Source of the DNA: Pseudonocardia autotrophica
Lineage (GTDB): Bacteria; Actinomycetota; Actinomycetes; Mycobacteriales; Pseudonocardiaceae
Reading direction: 5' to 3'
Length of the DNA: 64,000 nucleotides
Assembly (NCBI RefSeq): GCF_003945385.1
Contig: NZ_AP018920.1
Span: 6,324,001-6,388,000 of the forward strand
Under the pieces are notes generated by a model. It was not told where the DNA came from. It saw only the letters and a list, made by a program, of their open reading frames with translations, and did not search any database. A program made the position numbers and the translations under genes. Every line of letters starts with the position of its first letter. Within the stretch, counting starts at the first letter, position 1. This document shows positions 45,070-52,707 of the stretch, piece by piece.

Positions 45070-45834
45070 TCAGCGCGCCGGCGGGCGGACCGCGGCGTCG
45101 AGCCGGATGCACTCGGCGTTGAGATACCCGTTCTCCACGATCGACCGGACCATCCTCGCGAACTCCTCGGGCCGCCCCATCCGGGACGGCTCGACCAGGG
45201 TCTGCTCGATCCCGGTCCGCACCCGGTCCGGCAGCGAGCCGGTCATCGGCGTCTCGAACAGGCCGGGTGCGATCGTGTTGACCCGGACGCCGGTGCCCGC
45301 CAGGTCCCGCGCGACCGGCAGCGCCAGCCCGATCACGCCGGCCTTGCTGGCGCTGTAGGCGGCCTGGCCGCTCTGCCCGTCGTAGGCCGCCCCGGACGCC
45401 GTGTTGATCATGACGCCGCGTTCGCCGTCCTCGTCCGGCTCGTTCGCCAGCATCGCCGCGACCGCGACCCGCATGACGTTGAAGGTGCCGCACAGGTTGA
45501 TCCGCACCACGCGTTCGAAGTCGTCGAGGGCGGCCGGTCCACGCCGGGAGACGATCCGGGCCGCGTCGACCACCCCGGCGGTGTTGACCCCGATGTGGAC
45601 GGCGCCGAACTCGGCCAGCGTCCGGTCCAGCGCGCGCTCCACCGCGCCGGCGTCGGCCACGTCGGCCTCGATCCCGATCGCCGCGGGCAGCTCCGCCGCG
45701 AGTGCCGTCGCACCGATCCCGTCCCGGTCCAGCACGGCCACCGACGCACCGGCCTGCCCCAGGTGGGTGCACACGGCCCGGCCGAGACCCGACGCACCGC
45801 CGGCGACCACCGCGACCTTCCCCGTCACGTTCAT
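45070..45834 (-). CDS. HSD10-type short-chain 3-hydroxyacyl-CoA dehydrogenase
   Basis: This 254-residue SDR closely follows the 3-hydroxyacyl-CoA dehydrogenase type II (HSD17B10) pattern. AGGASGLGRAV (about 11-21) is the NAD loop, and Asp after strand 2 (VLDRDG) favours NAD. QAAYSASKAGVIGLALP holds the catalytic Tyr and Lys, and APGLFETPMTGSLP and NAECIRLDAAVRP end it. Such enzymes oxidise 3-hydroxyacyl-CoA including 2-methyl-branched forms. Start overlaps the preceding hydratase stop (ATGA). Confidence 0.9.
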   Translation of the reverse strand: MNVTGKVAVVAGGASGLGRAVCTHLGQAGASVAVLDRDGIGATALAAELPAAIGIEADVADAGAVERALDRTLAEFGAVHIGVNTAGVVDAARIVSRRGPAALDDFERVVRINLCGTFNVMRVAVAAMLANEPDEDGERGVMINTASGAAYDGQSGQAAYSASKAGVIGLALPVARDLAGTGVRVNTIAPGLFETPMTGSLPDRVRTGIEQTLVEPSRMGRPEEFARMVRSIVENGYLNAECIRLDAAVRPPAR

Positions 45835-46613
45835 TCGCCGACGAACTCCGGCTCGCGACGGGCGGCGAAGGCCCGCAGTCCCTCCGCGAAGTCCCGGCTG
45901 CCGGTGTACTCCGCGCAGGCGGCCAGCTCGTAGGCCAGCGCATCCTCCAGCGAGCGTTCCAGGCCGGTGTCGACGACGTCCTTGATCCGGGCCAGACCGA
46001 GCGGGCTGAGCCGGCCGATCCGGTCGGCGAGCTGCTGGGCGGCGGCGGCCAGCCGGTCGTCGTCGACCACCTCGGTGACCAGGCCCGCCTCGTACATCCG
46101 CTGGGCGCTCCAGCCCTCCGCGGTGAACAGCAGCTGCTTGGCCCGGTTGGCACCGATCCGCCGGGGCAGCCGGGTGGCGCCACCCGCGGCGGGGAACATG
46201 CCGTACCGGGCGTGCCCGTCGGCGAAGGTGGCACCGCGGGCGGCCAGCACCAGATCGCAGGCCAGCACCAGCTCCAGCCCACCGGCGACCACGCCGCCGT
46301 GCACGGCCGCGATCACCGGCTTCGGGTGCCGGGCGACCTGGTCGAACAGCCCGGCCGCCCGGCGCAGGAAGTCGGTCACCCCGGCGCCGCCCAGCTCGTC
46401 GAGCACCCGGGTGAGATCGGCGCCGGCACAGAACATCGGACCGGTACCGGCGAACACGACCGAGCGCACGGCACGATCGCCCTCGGCCGTGCGCAGCGCG
46501 GTCGCGACGCCGTCGAGCAGCTCGACCGACAGCGCGTTGCGCCGCTCGGGGCGGTTCAGGGTGATCCAGGCGGCACTGCCCCGGATCTCGAACCGGACGT
46601 CGTCCTGTGTCAC
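45831..46613 (-). CDS. enoyl-CoA hydratase-family protein
   Basis: This is a 260-residue crotonase. The oxyanion segment MFCAGADLTRV is at about 61-71 and HGGVVAGGLELVLACD at about 104-119. The first catalytic Glu (GGLEL) is kept, but the second is replaced (FADGHARYGMFPAAGG). That pattern occurs in several actinobacterial EchA proteins and leaves hydratase or hydrolase activity possible. GTG 46613 overlaps the previous gene stop (GTGA). Part of the hyuA operon. Confidence 0.88.
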   Translation of the reverse strand: MTQDDVRFEIRGSAAWITLNRPERRNALSVELLDGVATALRTAEGDRAVRSVVFAGTGPMFCAGADLTRVLDELGGAGVTDFLRRAAGLFDQVARHPKPVIAAVHGGVVAGGLELVLACDLVLAARGATFADGHARYGMFPAAGGATRLPRRIGANRAKQLLFTAEGWSAQRMYEAGLVTEVVDDDRLAAAAQQLADRIGRLSPLGLARIKDVVDTGLERSLEDALAYELAACAEYTGSRDFAEGLRAFAARREPEFVGE

Positions 46614-47503
46614 GCTTCGTCACTCCGTTCGGTGGTGCGGTGATCGGGCCCGCGCTGCGCATCGGCACGGATGATCGCCGGCCCGGACGGGTCGACGAGG
46701 CTGCCGAAGAGCTCCCGGTTGTGCGCGTGCGCGAGATGGTGGGTGTCGAAGGTGGACTCCACCGTGGAGCGCATGCCCTGCAGGTCGAGCGCCCGGTTGA
46801 CCGCGCGCTTGGCCAGCCGGATGCCGAATTGCGGGCGGGCCGCGATCCGCCGGGCGAGCGCCAGCGTCTCGGCCTCCAGGTCGGCCCGTGGCACGACCCG
46901 GTTCACCATGCCGAGCGCGCGGGCGTCCTCGGCGCCGATCGGATCGCCGGTGAACAGCATCTCCTTGGCCCGGCGGTGCCCCAGCTCCCAGGGGTGCACG
47001 AAGTACTCGGCCGCCGCGGCACCGAACGCGCTGGTCGGGTCGAGGAAGACGGCGTCGTCGGCGGCGACGATGAGATCGCACGGCCAGATCAGCTCCAGTG
47101 CCCCGCCGATGGCCCGGCCCTGCACCTGCGCGATGAGTGGCCGGGGCAGCTCCCGCCAGCGCAGGCACAGCCCCAGGAACACCTCCTCCTCCACGGCGTA
47201 CCAGCCCTCGGCGCCGGGGGCGTCGAAGCCGCCGGTGAGTGTGCGCGGGGTGACGCCGTCCATGTCGAAGGCCCGGTCGACGTCCAGGTCGTGGCCGGAG
47301 GAGAAGTCGTCGCCCTCGGCGGCGAGGACGATCACCCGGACCGACTCGTCGCGGACGGCGGTCTGGTAGGCGTCGTCGAGCTCGTGCAGCATCCGCCGGT
47401 CCTGCGCGTTGAGCTTCGCGGGGCGGGTCAGCACCACCCTGGCGACCCCGTCGGCGGGGTGTTCGAGCCGCACCCGCGGCCGGGTGCTGTCGTCGTCGTT
47501 CAT
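46610..47503 (-). CDS. enoyl-CoA hydratase-family protein, long form
   Basis: This 297-residue crotonase has an insertion (about 78-115, DVDRAFDMDGVTPRTLTGGF plus more) before the second CoA loop. First Glu is kept in QGRAIGGALELIWPCD, but the second position reads LDPTSAFGAAAAEYF. The C-terminus is His/Arg-rich. This form resembles actinobacterial EchA proteins with unknown substrate in steroid or aromatic catabolic clusters. ATG overlaps the thiolase stop (ATGA), and the stop overlaps the next hydratase. Confidence 0.86.
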   Translation of the reverse strand: MNDDDSTRPRVRLEHPADGVARVVLTRPAKLNAQDRRMLHELDDAYQTAVRDESVRVIVLAAEGDDFSSGHDLDVDRAFDMDGVTPRTLTGGFDAPGAEGWYAVEEEVFLGLCLRWRELPRPLIAQVQGRAIGGALELIWPCDLIVAADDAVFLDPTSAFGAAAAEYFVHPWELGHRRAKEMLFTGDPIGAEDARALGMVNRVVPRADLEAETLALARRIAARPQFGIRLAKRAVNRALDLQGMRSTVESTFDTHHLAHAHNRELFGSLVDPSGPAIIRADAQRGPDHRTTERSDEA

Positions 47504-48702
47504 GTTCGGTTCCCTCCCAGGACGGTGACGGCCGCGACCGCGGCGTCGGGTCCGAGGTAGCCACCCGCGTTCTCGGCCACCGCGTACCGGGCGCCGTCGA
47601 CCTGCCGGGCCCCGGCGCGGCCGCGCAGCTGGTCGGCCAGCTCCACCACCTGGGCCAGCCCGGTGGCGCCCAGCGGATGGCCCTTCGACTGCAGCCCGCC
47701 GCTCGGGTTGACCGGGAGCCGACCGCCGATCCGGGTCGCCCCGTCGCGGAGCAGGGCCGGGGCGGCACCCTCGGCACACAGCCCGAGCTGTTCGAGGACG
47801 ATCAGCTCGGCCGGTGCGGCCGCGTCGTGGCACTCGACGACGTCGATCTCGCCGGGTTCGACGCCTGCCGTCCGGAACGCCCGCCGGGCCACCTCCGGCA
47901 CCAGCTCGCCGTAGCGTCCGGGACGCCCGGAGCCGAGTGCGGTCGCGAGCAGCCGGACCGGGTCCGCCCCGTCCCGCCGCGCGCGCTCGGGCGTGGTCAG
48001 CACGACCGCCGCAGCCCCGTCGGACAGCGGTGCGCACATCGGCACCGTCAGCGGGCCGGTGACCCGCCGGGCGCCGAGCACGTCGGCGACGGTCAGCTCC
48101 CGGCCGTACTGCGCCTTCGGGTTGAGCGCCCCGTGCGCGGCGTTCTTGACCGCGACCATCGCGAAGTCCTCCGGCGTCGCGCCGGAGGACTCCTGGTACC
48201 AGGCGGCGAAGCGGGCGTAGACGTCCATGAACACCGATCCGGTGTCCCGGCTCCCGAGCTCGTCGCGGATCTCGTCGAGCCGCTCCTGGTCCAGCGCCGA
48301 GGTCAGCGCCGCCTGGGCACGTCCCTTCTCCGCCACGACCAGCTTCTCGGCCCCGATCGCGACCGCGGTCTCGGCCTGCCCGGACGCCACCGCGAGCCAC
48401 GCCTGGTGCAGTGCGGTCGCCCCGGAGGCGCAGGCGTTCTCGACGTTGACCAGCGGCACCCCAGACAGCCCGGTCGCCCGGATCGCGTGCTGCCCGCGGA
48501 CCGACTCCTGGCCCTGCAGCAGGCCGCCGAGGACGTTGCCGTAGTAGACCGCGCCGATCGCCGGATCGGCCGCGGTCGTCCCGGCGTCGGCCAGCGCCTC
48601 CCCGGTCGCCTCGGCGACCAGGGAGGAGACCGGCCGGTCCGGGTGCTTCCCGAAGCGGGTCATCCCGACCCCGCTGACGACGACCTCACGCACGGTGCGC
48701 AT
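47500..48702 (-). CDS. SCP-x/lipid-transfer-protein-type thiolase
   Basis: This 400-residue thiolase cleaves 3-ketoacyl-CoA. The nucleophile Cys is in VNVENACASGATAL (about 90). The second loop reads VVECHDAAAPAELI in place of the usual ECHDAF, and the third is NPSGGLQSKGHPLGATG (about 335). Lacking the classic CxG near the C-terminus is normal for this branch. Family members act on 2-methyl-branched or aromatic 3-ketoacyl-CoA; some are retro-aldolases that need a DUF35 partner, which is absent here. Overlaps the small barrel gene by 17 bases and the next hydratase by four. Confidence 0.88.
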   Translation of the reverse strand: MRTVREVVVSGVGMTRFGKHPDRPVSSLVAEATGEALADAGTTAADPAIGAVYYGNVLGGLLQGQESVRGQHAIRATGLSGVPLVNVENACASGATALHQAWLAVASGQAETAVAIGAEKLVVAEKGRAQAALTSALDQERLDEIRDELGSRDTGSVFMDVYARFAAWYQESSGATPEDFAMVAVKNAAHGALNPKAQYGRELTVADVLGARRVTGPLTVPMCAPLSDGAAAVVLTTPERARRDGADPVRLLATALGSGRPGRYGELVPEVARRAFRTAGVEPGEIDVVECHDAAAPAELIVLEQLGLCAEGAAPALLRDGATRIGGRLPVNPSGGLQSKGHPLGATGLAQVVELADQLRGRAGARQVDGARYAVAENAGGYLGPDAAVAAVTVLGGNRT

Positions 48703-49027
48703 CCTCGGCCGCGCGACGGTCCTCGTAATCCTTGGCCAGGCCGAGCATCAGGCCGCGGGCCAGCGTGGACCGATCCACCGCCATCACCCGCCGGCACGAG
48801 ACGAGACCGGGCAGGTTCGCGGCGGCGGCGTCCATCGTCTCCTGGTCGGGAGCCTCGAAGAGCATGAAGAACTCGCTCGTCTCGATGTCGCCGCAACCGC
48901 CGAGCCAGACGACCGGTCCGCGCGGCGGGTCCTCCAGCGAGCCGGCCACCACCCGGGCCATCGGCTGCAGGTGGTCGCGGGTGACGTCACCGCCCTCGTC
49001 GAGTGCCTGACGGACGAGAAACTTCAT
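48686..49027 (-). CDS. Small dimeric alpha-beta-barrel-like protein
   Basis: This 113-residue protein is not assigned to a named family. The strand-helix pattern MKFLVRQALDEGGDVTRDHL, then FFMLFEAPDQETMDAAAANLP, resembles EthD/muconolactone-isomerase-like ferredoxin-fold barrels. It is encoded between the acyl-CoA synthetase (ATGA overlap) and the thiolase (17-base overlap), so it must be made with them. A role as small isomerase, decarboxylase or chaperone in the pathway is possible. Confidence 0.75.
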   Translation of the reverse strand: MKFLVRQALDEGGDVTRDHLQPMARVVAGSLEDPPRGPVVWLGGCGDIETSEFFMLFEAPDQETMDAAAANLPGLVSCRRVMAVDRSTLARGLMLGLAKDYEDRRAAEDAHRA

Positions 49028-50640
49028 GGACGCACCTCCGGGTGGTCGTGGGCGCCGGTCGTTCCGGCCTGCTTGAGCCGGAACTTCTGGATCTTTCCGG
49101 TCTCGGTCCGTGGCAGGTCGTCGACGAAGCGCACGTAGCGGGGCACCGCGAAACGCGGCAACTTCTCCCGGCAGACCGCGACGATCTGCTCCGAGGTCGG
49201 TGCGTGTCCGGCGCGGGCCATCACGGCGACCGCTATCTCCTCCTCGCCGAACTCCGAGGGAACCGGGTAGGCGGCCGACTCCGCCACCCCGTCGATCATG
49301 TTGACCACGTCCTCGACGGTCTGGGCGGCGACGTTCTCCCCGCGGCGCCGGATCATGTCCTTGATCCGGTCGACGTAGTGCAGGAAGCCGTCGGCGTCGA
49401 GGTAACCGGCGTCGCCGGTGTGCAGGCCGAAGTTCCGCAGCACCTCCAGTGAGGTCGCCGGCTGGTTCCAGTAGCCGGCGAAGGTCGACCACGGCTCGTC
49501 GCAATCGACCACGATCTCGCCGGTCTCCCCGGCCGGCAGCTCCCGGTCGTGCTCGTCGACGATCCGGACCCGGTACGGCGGGTACGCACGCCCGCATGCA
49601 CCCTTGCGCCCGTCCAGGTTGAACACCGAGATGTTGCTCTCGGTGCTGGCGTAGGCCTCGAACACCTCGAACCCGAAGCGCTCGGTGAACGCGTCCCCCA
49701 CCGCCGTCGGGCGCGGGGCCAGCAGGCCCCTGGTGATCGTGTGGTCGCGATCGGCCGCGGAGGGCTCCTGGGCCAGCAGGAAGTGCCCCACCGAGACGAC
49801 GGCGTGCATGACCGTGGCGCCGAACGTCCGCGCCTGGTCGAAGTAGGCCGCACCGCTGAACCGGCGGACGAACCCGCAGCGCGCGCCGGAGAGCAGGCAG
49901 GCACCGACGTTCATGTACCGCCCGCCGGCGTGGAACAGCGGCAGGATCGAGATCAGCGTGTCCTCGGTGGTCAGGGCGAGTGCCCCGGCCGTTCGCTGGG
50001 CGATCCGGAAGCAGTGATGGTGCGGGAGCAGGGCGCCCTTGGGCAGGCCGGTCGTCCCGGAGGTGTACATGATCGCCGTGGGCGAGCTCGCCCGGACCTC
50101 TGCGGAGGTCCGCAGCTCCACCGGGGGACCGGCCAGCATCTCCTCGACCGACGGCGACGGACCCGGCTCCGCCGAACCGTCGAGCGGCCCGGCCGACACC
50201 AGCACCGGGGCCCCGCCGTCGGGCAGCGACGCGACCAGCGCGTCCCGGAACCGTGGTGCCACGACCGAAGCCGTCGGGTCTGCGTCGGCCAGCACGTGCC
50301 GCATGCTGGCGCCGACCAGGGCCGGGTTCACCGGGACCTCGACCGCCCCCAGCTTGGACAGTGCGATCCCGACCTGGACGACCCGCAGATCGTTCTCCAG
50401 CAGGGTCGCGACCCGGTCCCCGACCCCGATGCCGAGCTCGCGCAGCCCGGCGGCGATGGTGCTCGCCGCCCGGTCCAGCTCGCCGTAGGTCAGGGCGCTG
50501 CCGTCGTCCTGCACCAGGCACTCGCGGTTGGGGTCATGCGCGGCCCATCGTTCGACGACGACGCTGAACACCCGGTCCATCGGCTCGAGCTCGAAGGGCG
50601 GCAGCGGCGTGTCCAGCGAGGTCGGCGGTGTCCAGCTCAC
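49024..50640 (-). CDS. Acyl-CoA synthetase (AMP-forming), operon with hyuAB
   Basis: This 538-residue ANL-family ligase activates a carboxylic acid as its CoA thioester. The P-loop-like AMP motif reads IMYTSGTTGLPKGALL (about 189-204), the HTGDAGYLDADG hinge and YVDRIKDMIRRRGENV follow, and the catalytic lysine is in PRTETGKIQKFRL near the C-terminus. The CaiC/crotonobetaine-type ligases are the closest pattern. GTG 50640 overlaps the Zn-ribbon gene stop (GTGA). Position straight after a carboxylase-like pair suggests its substrate is the carboxylation product. Confidence 0.9.
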   Translation of the reverse strand: MSWTPPTSLDTPLPPFELEPMDRVFSVVVERWAAHDPNRECLVQDDGSALTYGELDRAASTIAAGLRELGIGVGDRVATLLENDLRVVQVGIALSKLGAVEVPVNPALVGASMRHVLADADPTASVVAPRFRDALVASLPDGGAPVLVSAGPLDGSAEPGPSPSVEEMLAGPPVELRTSAEVRASSPTAIMYTSGTTGLPKGALLPHHHCFRIAQRTAGALALTTEDTLISILPLFHAGGRYMNVGACLLSGARCGFVRRFSGAAYFDQARTFGATVMHAVVSVGHFLLAQEPSAADRDHTITRGLLAPRPTAVGDAFTERFGFEVFEAYASTESNISVFNLDGRKGACGRAYPPYRVRIVDEHDRELPAGETGEIVVDCDEPWSTFAGYWNQPATSLEVLRNFGLHTGDAGYLDADGFLHYVDRIKDMIRRRGENVAAQTVEDVVNMIDGVAESAAYPVPSEFGEEEIAVAVMARAGHAPTSEQIVAVCREKLPRFAVPRYVRFVDDLPRTETGKIQKFRLKQAGTTGAHDHPEVRP

Positions 50641-50840
50641 GACGTGCCCTGCGGCGGGGCGGGGATGCGCTCGCGCTCCGCGGTGATCAGGCAGCTGCGG
50701 CACTTCACGACCCGCAGCCAGCCCCGGTAGTCGGCCAGCCGGTAGCGGTACAGCTCGGCGGCACCACAGGCCGCACAGGGCCGGTCCACGTGCTCGACCG
50801 GCTCGTCGAGGGTCATCTCGGTCGGTTGGGGGTACAGCAC
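50637..50840 (-). CDS. 67-residue four-cysteine (zinc-ribbon-like) protein
   Basis: This small protein has two CxxC pairs, Cys22/Cys25 (RPCAACGAAE) and Cys47/Cys50 (VVKCRSCLIT), with an aromatic middle (YRYRLADYRGW). That is a likely metal-binding ribbon. GTG 50840 is one base after the hyuB stop and follows GGAGGGAG; the stop overlaps the acyl-CoA synthetase start. Biotin-independent acetone and acetophenone carboxylases contain a small zinc-binding subunit besides HyuA/HyuB-like subunits. This protein could play that part, but no sequence match is claimed. Confidence 0.75.
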   Translation of the reverse strand: MLYPQPTEMTLDEPVEHVDRPCAACGAAELYRYRLADYRGWLRVVKCRSCLITAERERIPAPPQGTS

Positions 50841-50841
50841 G

Positions 50842-52707
50842 TCACTCTCCCTCCGCGCCGGACACCGCACCGCGGGCCCGCGTCTCGGTCGTGTAGATCC
50901 CGTCCCGCAGGTCCCGCCGGACGGCCTCGTCGCTGCGCCGGGACGGCGCTCCGTAACCGCCACCACCCGGCAGCTGGACCGCGATCACGTCACCGGCGCC
51001 GAACGGGACCCCGGCCCGCTTGCTCAGCCGGAACTCGGCGCCCGGCACGTCCTCGGACGCGACCGGACGACCGGTCGCCGCGTCCGCGATCCCGGCCACC
51101 ACCTCCGGATCGGCCAGCTCCCGGCCGGCCGCCCACTCCTCGACGGCGGCGCGGTGCACGGTGATCGACCCCAGGGCACCGGCACCGCCGCCGATCACCC
51201 CCTTGGTCGGGAACCGGCACTGGTCGACCTGGTAGAGCGACTCGACGTCGACCTGCGGGGAGAGCAGCACCCGGTTCGCCGGGCCACCGCGGTTCTCGCC
51301 GGGCCCCGCGGTGTCGGCGACGAACTCGCGTTCCAGGATCAGCACCGGGTAGGCGATCTCGTCGAGCTCGATCGAGGGTTCGACGCAGTTACCGCCCTCG
51401 ACCAGGGTGAACGCGCAGCCGTCGCCACGCCGGGTTCCGCCGTAGGGGCCGGAGAACGGCCGCATCGCGACGAACGGCACCGGCGCCGGGCCGCGGTCGT
51501 CCAGCCCCGCGAACCCGATCACCGAAACGTCGTCGTAGTTCTCGCCGACGGCCAGCTCCGGGTCGGCCTGCGAGAGGGCCTGCTTGACCAGGTTCAGCGC
51601 CTTGGTCAGCAGCATGGTGTGCCCGGCGTTGGTCGACATCGGCGGCAGAGCGTGCAGGCACGATCCGGGCGGGACGACGACGTCGATCGGCCGGTAACCG
51701 CCGGCGTTCGGCGTGATCCCGGTCTGGTCGAGAATCGCTGCCACCCCGAGGTGCGCGGCGCAGACGGTGTCCGACCATTGCGCCGCGTAGCCGAACCACT
51801 CCGAGCGGCAGGTCCCCGAGTAGTCGACCTCGATCCGGTCGGCGTGCTTGCGCACGGTGCAGCGCAACAACATCGGATTACCCTCCGCGTCGTTGTCCAG
51901 GTGGTCCTGCGCCTCGTAGACACCGTCCGGGATCCGGGTCAGTGCGCTGCGCACCAGCCGCTCGGAGTAGTCCACCGTGTACTGGGCCGCGCTGCGGTAG
52001 ACATCGGCGCCGTAGCGGCGCACGTAGTGCCCGACCATGTCCGCACCCAGCTGCAGCGCAGCTCGGATCACCTGCAGATCGTTCACCGACAGATCCGGGA
52101 TCCGGGTCTGCTCGGTGAACAGCTCCAAGGTCTCGGCGACCAGCTCACCTTCCCGGTAGAGCCGCCTGGGGGTGATCTTGATGCCTTCGGAGTACATGTC
52201 CCGCTGCAGCCCGGCGCCCAGACCCCCCGGAACCGGGCCGCCGATGTCGAGCCAGTGCGTGATGCTGACCGCGAAGCCCATCAGCGCGTCACCGTCGAAG
52301 ATCGGCATCAGGGCACCGACGTCGTTGACGTGGCTGCCACCGCGGTACGGATCGTTGTAGACGATCACGTCGCCGGGCCGGAAGTTCTCCACCCCGAAGT
52401 GCTCGATCGCCATCCGCGCGTAGAACTGGTTGATCACGTAGTGCCCCGGTGCCGCGGTCGCCATCGCGATCGCGTCGAAGTCCAGGTCGCGATCCGGGTC
52501 GCGCGGCCCGAGCAGGCCGATCCCGAAGTCGTTGACCTCGTTCAGCAGCGGGCTCAGCGCCGCAGTGTTGATCTTCAACTGCATCTGCAGGGACACGAAC
52601 CGCAGCGCGTGCCGGAGCACCTCGGCGGTGGTGAGATCGAGCCCGTAGGTGGATCTGACCTCATCGGCAGTCGGTGCAACCGTGGCACCCTCGACGCTTG
52701 CGCTCAT
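50842..52707 (-). CDS. HyuB-type hydantoinase B/oxoprolinase/acetone-carboxylase subunit
   Basis: This 621-residue subunit belongs to ATP-dependent enzymes that open oxoproline or hydantoin rings or carboxylate ketones. Family features are clear: GHYVINQFYARMAIEHF, VIVYNDPYRGGSHVNDV, and the C-terminal LPGGGGYGAPSRR with GVIGGGAGA before it. The length (~620) is in the range of acetophenone-carboxylase and hydantoinase large subunits. Start overlaps the hyuA stop (ATGA). Substrate cannot be decided from sequence alone. Confidence 0.88.
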   Translation of the reverse strand: MSASVEGATVAPTADEVRSTYGLDLTTAEVLRHALRFVSLQMQLKINTAALSPLLNEVNDFGIGLLGPRDPDRDLDFDAIAMATAAPGHYVINQFYARMAIEHFGVENFRPGDVIVYNDPYRGGSHVNDVGALMPIFDGDALMGFAVSITHWLDIGGPVPGGLGAGLQRDMYSEGIKITPRRLYREGELVAETLELFTEQTRIPDLSVNDLQVIRAALQLGADMVGHYVRRYGADVYRSAAQYTVDYSERLVRSALTRIPDGVYEAQDHLDNDAEGNPMLLRCTVRKHADRIEVDYSGTCRSEWFGYAAQWSDTVCAAHLGVAAILDQTGITPNAGGYRPIDVVVPPGSCLHALPPMSTNAGHTMLLTKALNLVKQALSQADPELAVGENYDDVSVIGFAGLDDRGPAPVPFVAMRPFSGPYGGTRRGDGCAFTLVEGGNCVEPSIELDEIAYPVLILEREFVADTAGPGENRGGPANRVLLSPQVDVESLYQVDQCRFPTKGVIGGGAGALGSITVHRAAVEEWAAGRELADPEVVAGIADAATGRPVASEDVPGAEFRLSKRAGVPFGAGDVIAVQLPGGGGYGAPSRRSDEAVRRDLRDGIYTTETRARGAVSGAEGE

